A stretch of DNA of 64,000 nt from NCBI RefSeq assembly GCF_001493375.1, contig NZ_LN929895.1, positions 523,485-587,484 of the forward strand, read 5' to 3'. Below, piece by piece: positions 61,064-64,000 of this stretch. The notes beneath the pieces are model-generated. The model did no database searches. It was not told the DNA's origin and worked only from the letters and a program-made list of their open reading frames with translations. The translations under genes and the position numbers were made by a program. The DNA is from Streptomyces specialis. GTDB lineage: Bacteria; Actinomycetota; Actinomycetes; Streptomycetales; Streptomycetaceae. How positions within the stretch are numbered: the stretch's first letter is position 1; every line of letters begins with the position of its first letter.

Positions 61064-62017
61064 TCAGCCCGCGTCGCGCTCCAGCTCGGACGGGTGACCC
61101 ATGACGACCTCCTCGCCCGCGGCCACCCGGTACGGCCCGGAGCAGACCGCGTCGGCGTCGGGCATGACGTACCCGTCGGGGACGTCGGCGACGCAGACGT
61201 AGGCGTCCATGTCGTCCCGGGGCACGAAGTCCACGCCGCACCGGCCGGCGGCGCCGGTGGCGCAGCTCCCGAGGACGAGACCGGCCTCGTCGACGACCTC
61301 GAACCGGACTCCCGCGACACCGGCCGGCGCCGCGCCGCTGTCGGCGGTCCCGTCGTCGGCTTCGTGCGCGACGCCGGTGAGGGTCGCGATCCCGGTGCGG
61401 GTGCCGCAGTTGGCGCTGCCGAGGGTCAGCTCGCCCTCCGCCAGCGTCAGATGGAACGCGTTGACGGTCAGCGAGCCGTCGTCCTCGGCGATCTGCTCGT
61501 TGAGGACCACCCGGCCGAGGCCGTCGGGCAGGAGGAGCGTGGTGTTCGGCGCCGGGGTCTCGGCGAAGGTCATGTCGGTCCCGGAGGGGACGCCGAGGAC
61601 GACGTCGCCGAGGGAGACCGCGCCGACCGGGGCCGCGCCCAGGCCCGTCGAGCAGCCGGCGCGGATGTGACCGGTGCGCAGGGCCATGTCGCCGATGCCC
61701 AGACGCGCGCTCTCGACCCCGGCCTCGGCGGCGCTGCGGCCCCGTTCGTCGTCGCCTGAGGCGGTCGCGGTGACCTGCTGGACGGTGCCGAGGTCGTCCA
61801 GCTCGACGGTCTCGACGGTGATCCGGGCCGGACCCTCGGGGTAGGCGGCGTACGCCTCGGCCACGTCGAGGTCGCCGAGGCGGGCGAAGACGCCGAGGCC
61901 GGAGCTGGAGGCGGGGACCGGGGCGTCGTCCGCGACGGCCTGCGACGATCCGGGGACGGTGAGGAGAAGCGCCCCCGCCAGGGCTGCGGTCGCGGCGGCG
62001 CGCAGGATGTGCATCAT
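61064..62017 (-). CDS. Secreted surface protein with choice-of-anchor-P-like domain
   Basis: 317 residues. Signal peptide MMHILRAAATAALAGALLLTVPG with AXA-type cleavage near 27. The domain at about 35-230 has beta-rich sequence and paired cysteines (IRAGCSTG, GSANCGTRTG) like choice-of-anchor P proteins; residues 235-300 (AGVRFEVVDEAGLVLGSC…) resemble a SpaA/Cna-B repeat with Cys pairs. No sortase or lipobox signal is visible. Convergent with tmk (3-bp gap), divergent from holB. Confidence 0.75.
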   Translation of the reverse strand: MMHILRAAATAALAGALLLTVPGSSQAVADDAPVPASSSGLGVFARLGDLDVAEAYAAYPEGPARITVETVELDDLGTVQQVTATASGDDERGRSAAEAGVESARLGIGDMALRTGHIRAGCSTGLGAAPVGAVSLGDVVLGVPSGTDMTFAETPAPNTTLLLPDGLGRVVLNEQIAEDDGSLTVNAFHLTLAEGELTLGSANCGTRTGIATLTGVAHEADDGTADSGAAPAGVAGVRFEVVDEAGLVLGSCATGAAGRCGVDFVPRDDMDAYVCVADVPDGYVMPDADAVCSGPYRVAAGEEVVMGHPSELERDAG

Positions 62018-62179
62018 GCGGCAAACGTTCCATATGACGACCCGAATGTGCGCCCAGCGTCACGGTGTCACCACGGGAGGTTCCTCCGAACGGGCCCCGC
62101 TGTCAGTGGGGTGCCGCACAATGGTCCCCGGTGCCGGCGGTGGGCCGGCGGTTCCCGTTGCGGTGGGAGGGAGTGCGCG

Positions 62180-63382
62180 ATGGCGGTCTGGGACGATCTG
62201 GTCGGTCAGGACCGGGTGGCGGAGCAGCTCGCCGCGGCGGCCCGCGACGCGCACGCCTATGTCGCGGCGGCGTCCGGCGGCGCGGAGCCGGAGCTGTCCG
62301 GTTCGGCGATGACGCACGCCTGGCTGTTCACCGGCCCGCCCGGCTCGGGCCGGTCCACGGCGGCGCGGGCGTTCGCCGCCGCGCTCCAGTGCCTCAGCCC
62401 CGACCTCGCGCTCGGCGGCCGGCCCGGCTGCGGCTTCTGCGACGGCTGCCACACGGCCCTCATCGGCACCCACGCCGACGTCGAGGTGATCCGCACCGAC
62501 CTGCTCACCATCGGCGTCAAGGAGACCCGCGACCTGGTCCGCCGCGCGCAGCTCTCCCCGGCCGGCGGCCGGTGGCAGGCCATCGTGCTGGAGGACGCCG
62601 ACCGCCTCACCGAAGGCGCGGGGAACGTGCTGCTGAAGGCCGTCGAGGAGCCCGCCCCCCGCACGGTGTGGCTGCTGTGCGCCCCCTCCACGGAGGACGT
62701 GCTGCCGACCATCCGCTCCCGCTGCCGCCACCTCGCGCTGCGCACGCCGCCGGTCGCCGCCGTGGCCGACGTCCTGATCCGCCGCGACGGTGTCGAGCCC
62801 GACGTCGCCCGCGCCGCCGCCCAGGCCACCCAGGGGCACATCGGGCGCGCCAAGCGCCTGGCCACCGACGAGCAGGCCCGCGCCCGGCGGGCCGCCGTGC
62901 TCCGGCTCCCCGAGCGGGTGAAGGACATCGGCGGGTGCCTGCGCGCGGCGCAGGAGCTGGTGGACGCCGCCGCCGCGGACGCCAAGCAGCTCGCCGAGGA
63001 GCTGGACGAGAAGGAGACCGGGGAGCTGCGCGCCGCGCTCGGCGCCGCCGACGGCAAGCGCCTGCCGCGCGGCACGGCCGGGGCGATGAAGGAGCTGGAG
63101 GACCGGCAGAAGCGCAGGGCGACCCGCACCCAGCGGGACGCCCTGGACCTCGCCCTGACCGACCTCACCGCGTTCTACCGGGACGTGCTGGCCCGTCAGT
63201 TCGGCTCCACCGTCGCCCTCGCGGGCGGGGAGAGCGCGGCGGCCGTGGAGCGCGTCGCCGCCGCCTCCCGCCCCGAGCAGACGCTGCGCCGGATGGAGGC
63301 CGTCCTCGACTGCCGCCGCGCCCTCGACCGGAATGTGGCGCCCCTGCTCGCCGTGGAGGCGATGACGATGGCGCTGCGATGA
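62180..63382 (+). CDS. holB: DNA polymerase III delta prime subunit
   Basis: Clamp-loader subunit of 400 residues: MAVWDDLVGQDRVAEQL, P loop GPPGSGRST with Arg in place of the catalytic Lys (consistent with a non-hydrolysing subunit), the zinc-binding Cys cluster (CLSPDLALGGRPGCGFCDGC), VLEDADRLTEGAGNVLLKAVEEP and the arginine-finger region SRCRHL. The C-terminal third is a helical collar. ATG at 62180 after GTGGGAGGGAG. Corresponds to Rv3644c. Confidence 0.94.
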   Translation: MAVWDDLVGQDRVAEQLAAAARDAHAYVAAASGGAEPELSGSAMTHAWLFTGPPGSGRSTAARAFAAALQCLSPDLALGGRPGCGFCDGCHTALIGTHADVEVIRTDLLTIGVKETRDLVRRAQLSPAGGRWQAIVLEDADRLTEGAGNVLLKAVEEPAPRTVWLLCAPSTEDVLPTIRSRCRHLALRTPPVAAVADVLIRRDGVEPDVARAAAQATQGHIGRAKRLATDEQARARRAAVLRLPERVKDIGGCLRAAQELVDAAAADAKQLAEELDEKETGELRAALGAADGKRLPRGTAGAMKELEDRQKRRATRTQRDALDLALTDLTAFYRDVLARQFGSTVALAGGESAAAVERVAAASRPEQTLRRMEAVLDCRRALDRNVAPLLAVEAMTMALR

Positions 63383-63401
63383 GCGACTACGCTCGATGAC
63401 C

Positions 63402-64000
63402 ATGAGCCTCCGCACCACAGGCCGCCTCGCCCTCGGCCTCCTCGCGTCCACGGCCCTGCTCGCCACCGCCTGCTCGTCCAACGACCGCCCGGACGAGCGC
63501 GCCCCCTCCGGCATTGGCGAGACCTCCCCGGCGCCGGACGCGCCACCGCTGGAGCCCCTCCCCGAGGAGATCCCGGCGGAGCTGCGGTCGTACTACGACC
63601 AGGAGCTGAGCTGGAGCGCCTGCGACGCGGCCGGTTTCGAGTGCGCGAGCCTCACCGTTCCCCTCGACTACGAGAACCCCGACCCGGCCGACGACATCCG
63701 GCTCACGGTCACCCGGGACCGGGCGGGCGACGCGTCGCGGCGGATCGGCGCCCTCCTGATGAACCCCGGCGGCCCCGGCGCCTCGGCGGTCGACTTCGCG
63801 CAGGGCTCCGCGGAGTACCTGTTCCCCGAGGAGGTCCGCGCGCGGTACGACATGGTGGGCCTCGACGCCCGCGGCACCGGGCGCAGCGAGCCCGTCGAGT
63901 GCCTGTCCGGCCCCGAGATGGACGAGTACACGCTGACCGACCGCACCCCCGACTCGGACGCGGAGGCCGACCAACTGCTCGCGGCGTTCGAAGAGTTCGC
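63402..64000 (+). CDS. TAP-type secreted alpha/beta hydrolase (partial)
   Basis: The first 199 codons are in the window; the gene runs off the right end. Lipoprotein signal LLASTALLATACSS with lipobox ATAC, then LSWSACDAAGFECASLTVPLDYENP and the oxyanion region LLMNPGGPGASAVD, DMVGLDARGTGRSEPVEC. These are the hallmarks of tripeptidyl aminopeptidase/SlpD-E proteases; the nucleophile Ser lies beyond the window. TACGCT at 63388-63393 lies 8 bases before the ATG. Confidence 0.87.
   Translation, partial: MSLRTTGRLALGLLASTALLATACSSNDRPDERAPSGIGETSPAPDAPPLEPLPEEIPAELRSYYDQELSWSACDAAGFECASLTVPLDYENPDPADDIRLTVTRDRAGDASRRIGALLMNPGGPGASAVDFAQGSAEYLFPEEVRARYDMVGLDARGTGRSEPVECLSGPEMDEYTLTDRTPDSDAEADQLLAAFEEF

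Overview
The window is about 72 percent GC, uses GTG and TTG starts freely, has many ATGA/GTGA overlaps between neighbouring genes, and encodes wblA, bldG and a tad locus. This points to a chromosomal segment of a Streptomyces or very close relative. Gene order follows, as I recall it, the conserved actinobacterial block seen in M. tuberculosis as Rv3644c to Rv3683 (delta prime, topA, helicase, tad/ssd, acs, marP, nth, crp, Get3-like ATPases, whiB4, ponA2, metallophosphoesterase).

Layout. 0.2-2.3 kb: MFS exporter and divergent TetR regulator with two identical operators. 2.4-6.8 kb: aspartate kinase, ECF sigma factor with a membrane partner, SURF1. 6.7-14.7 kb: S9 peptidase, RidA, DUF4177 protein, two Get3/ArsA-like ATPases, WblA and a bifunctional penicillin-binding protein. 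14.7-15.8 kb: a gene-free array of degenerate repeats. 15.9-17.5 kb: YqeY-like protein, metallophosphoesterase, tRNA-Pro(CGG). 17.4-21.5 kb: a small island bounded by a duplicated tRNA 3' end. It has similar arm-like repeats at both ends, no integrase, a broken HTH regulator and a lower-GC RloB/AAA-ATPase pair that looks like a phage-defence module. 22-24.8 kb: PIG-L deacetylase and a PH-domain protein. 26.5-35.9 kb: NUDIX, metallo-beta-lactamase fold, Crp, Nth, CoA-NUDIX, MarP-like protease, epoxide hydrolase, Acs. 36-42.8 kb: SulP-carbonic anhydrase fusion, a lipoprotein, a CooC-like ATPase, a Fic-like protein, a HAD phosphatase. 43-48 kb: ssd-tadA-B-C-flp-tadE cluster, preceded by two DnaA-box-like sequences. 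48-57.8 kb: MrfA-like helicase, bldG-apgA, an SBD-HNH nuclease, a lipoprotein, a methyltransferase, topA. 57.8-64 kb: tmk, a secreted protein, holB and the start of a TAP-type hydrolase.

This is a draft assembly with visible sequencing artefacts. Illumina Nextera adapter sequence, twice with the complete i7 index AGGCAGAA, lies inside the sequence at about 11.6, 25.0, 25.75, 26.5 and 58.5 kb, and a poly-C run sits at the left edge. These artefacts split at least one small gene, leave a MarR gene between two adapters, and break tmk by a 226-bp fold-back insertion. The orientation of the 6.8-26.5 kb segment is also opposite to what I expect from S. coelicolor and M. tuberculosis, so real inversion and mis-scaffolding both need to be considered.

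Most coherent functional units: the wblA/Get3/PBP block (redox and developmental control, tail-anchored-protein-type ATPases, cell wall); the tad pilus locus; the bldG-apgA sigma-control pair; and the tRNA-Pro island carrying an ATPase plus TOPRIM-like RloB pair, the best candidate for an interesting defence system here.
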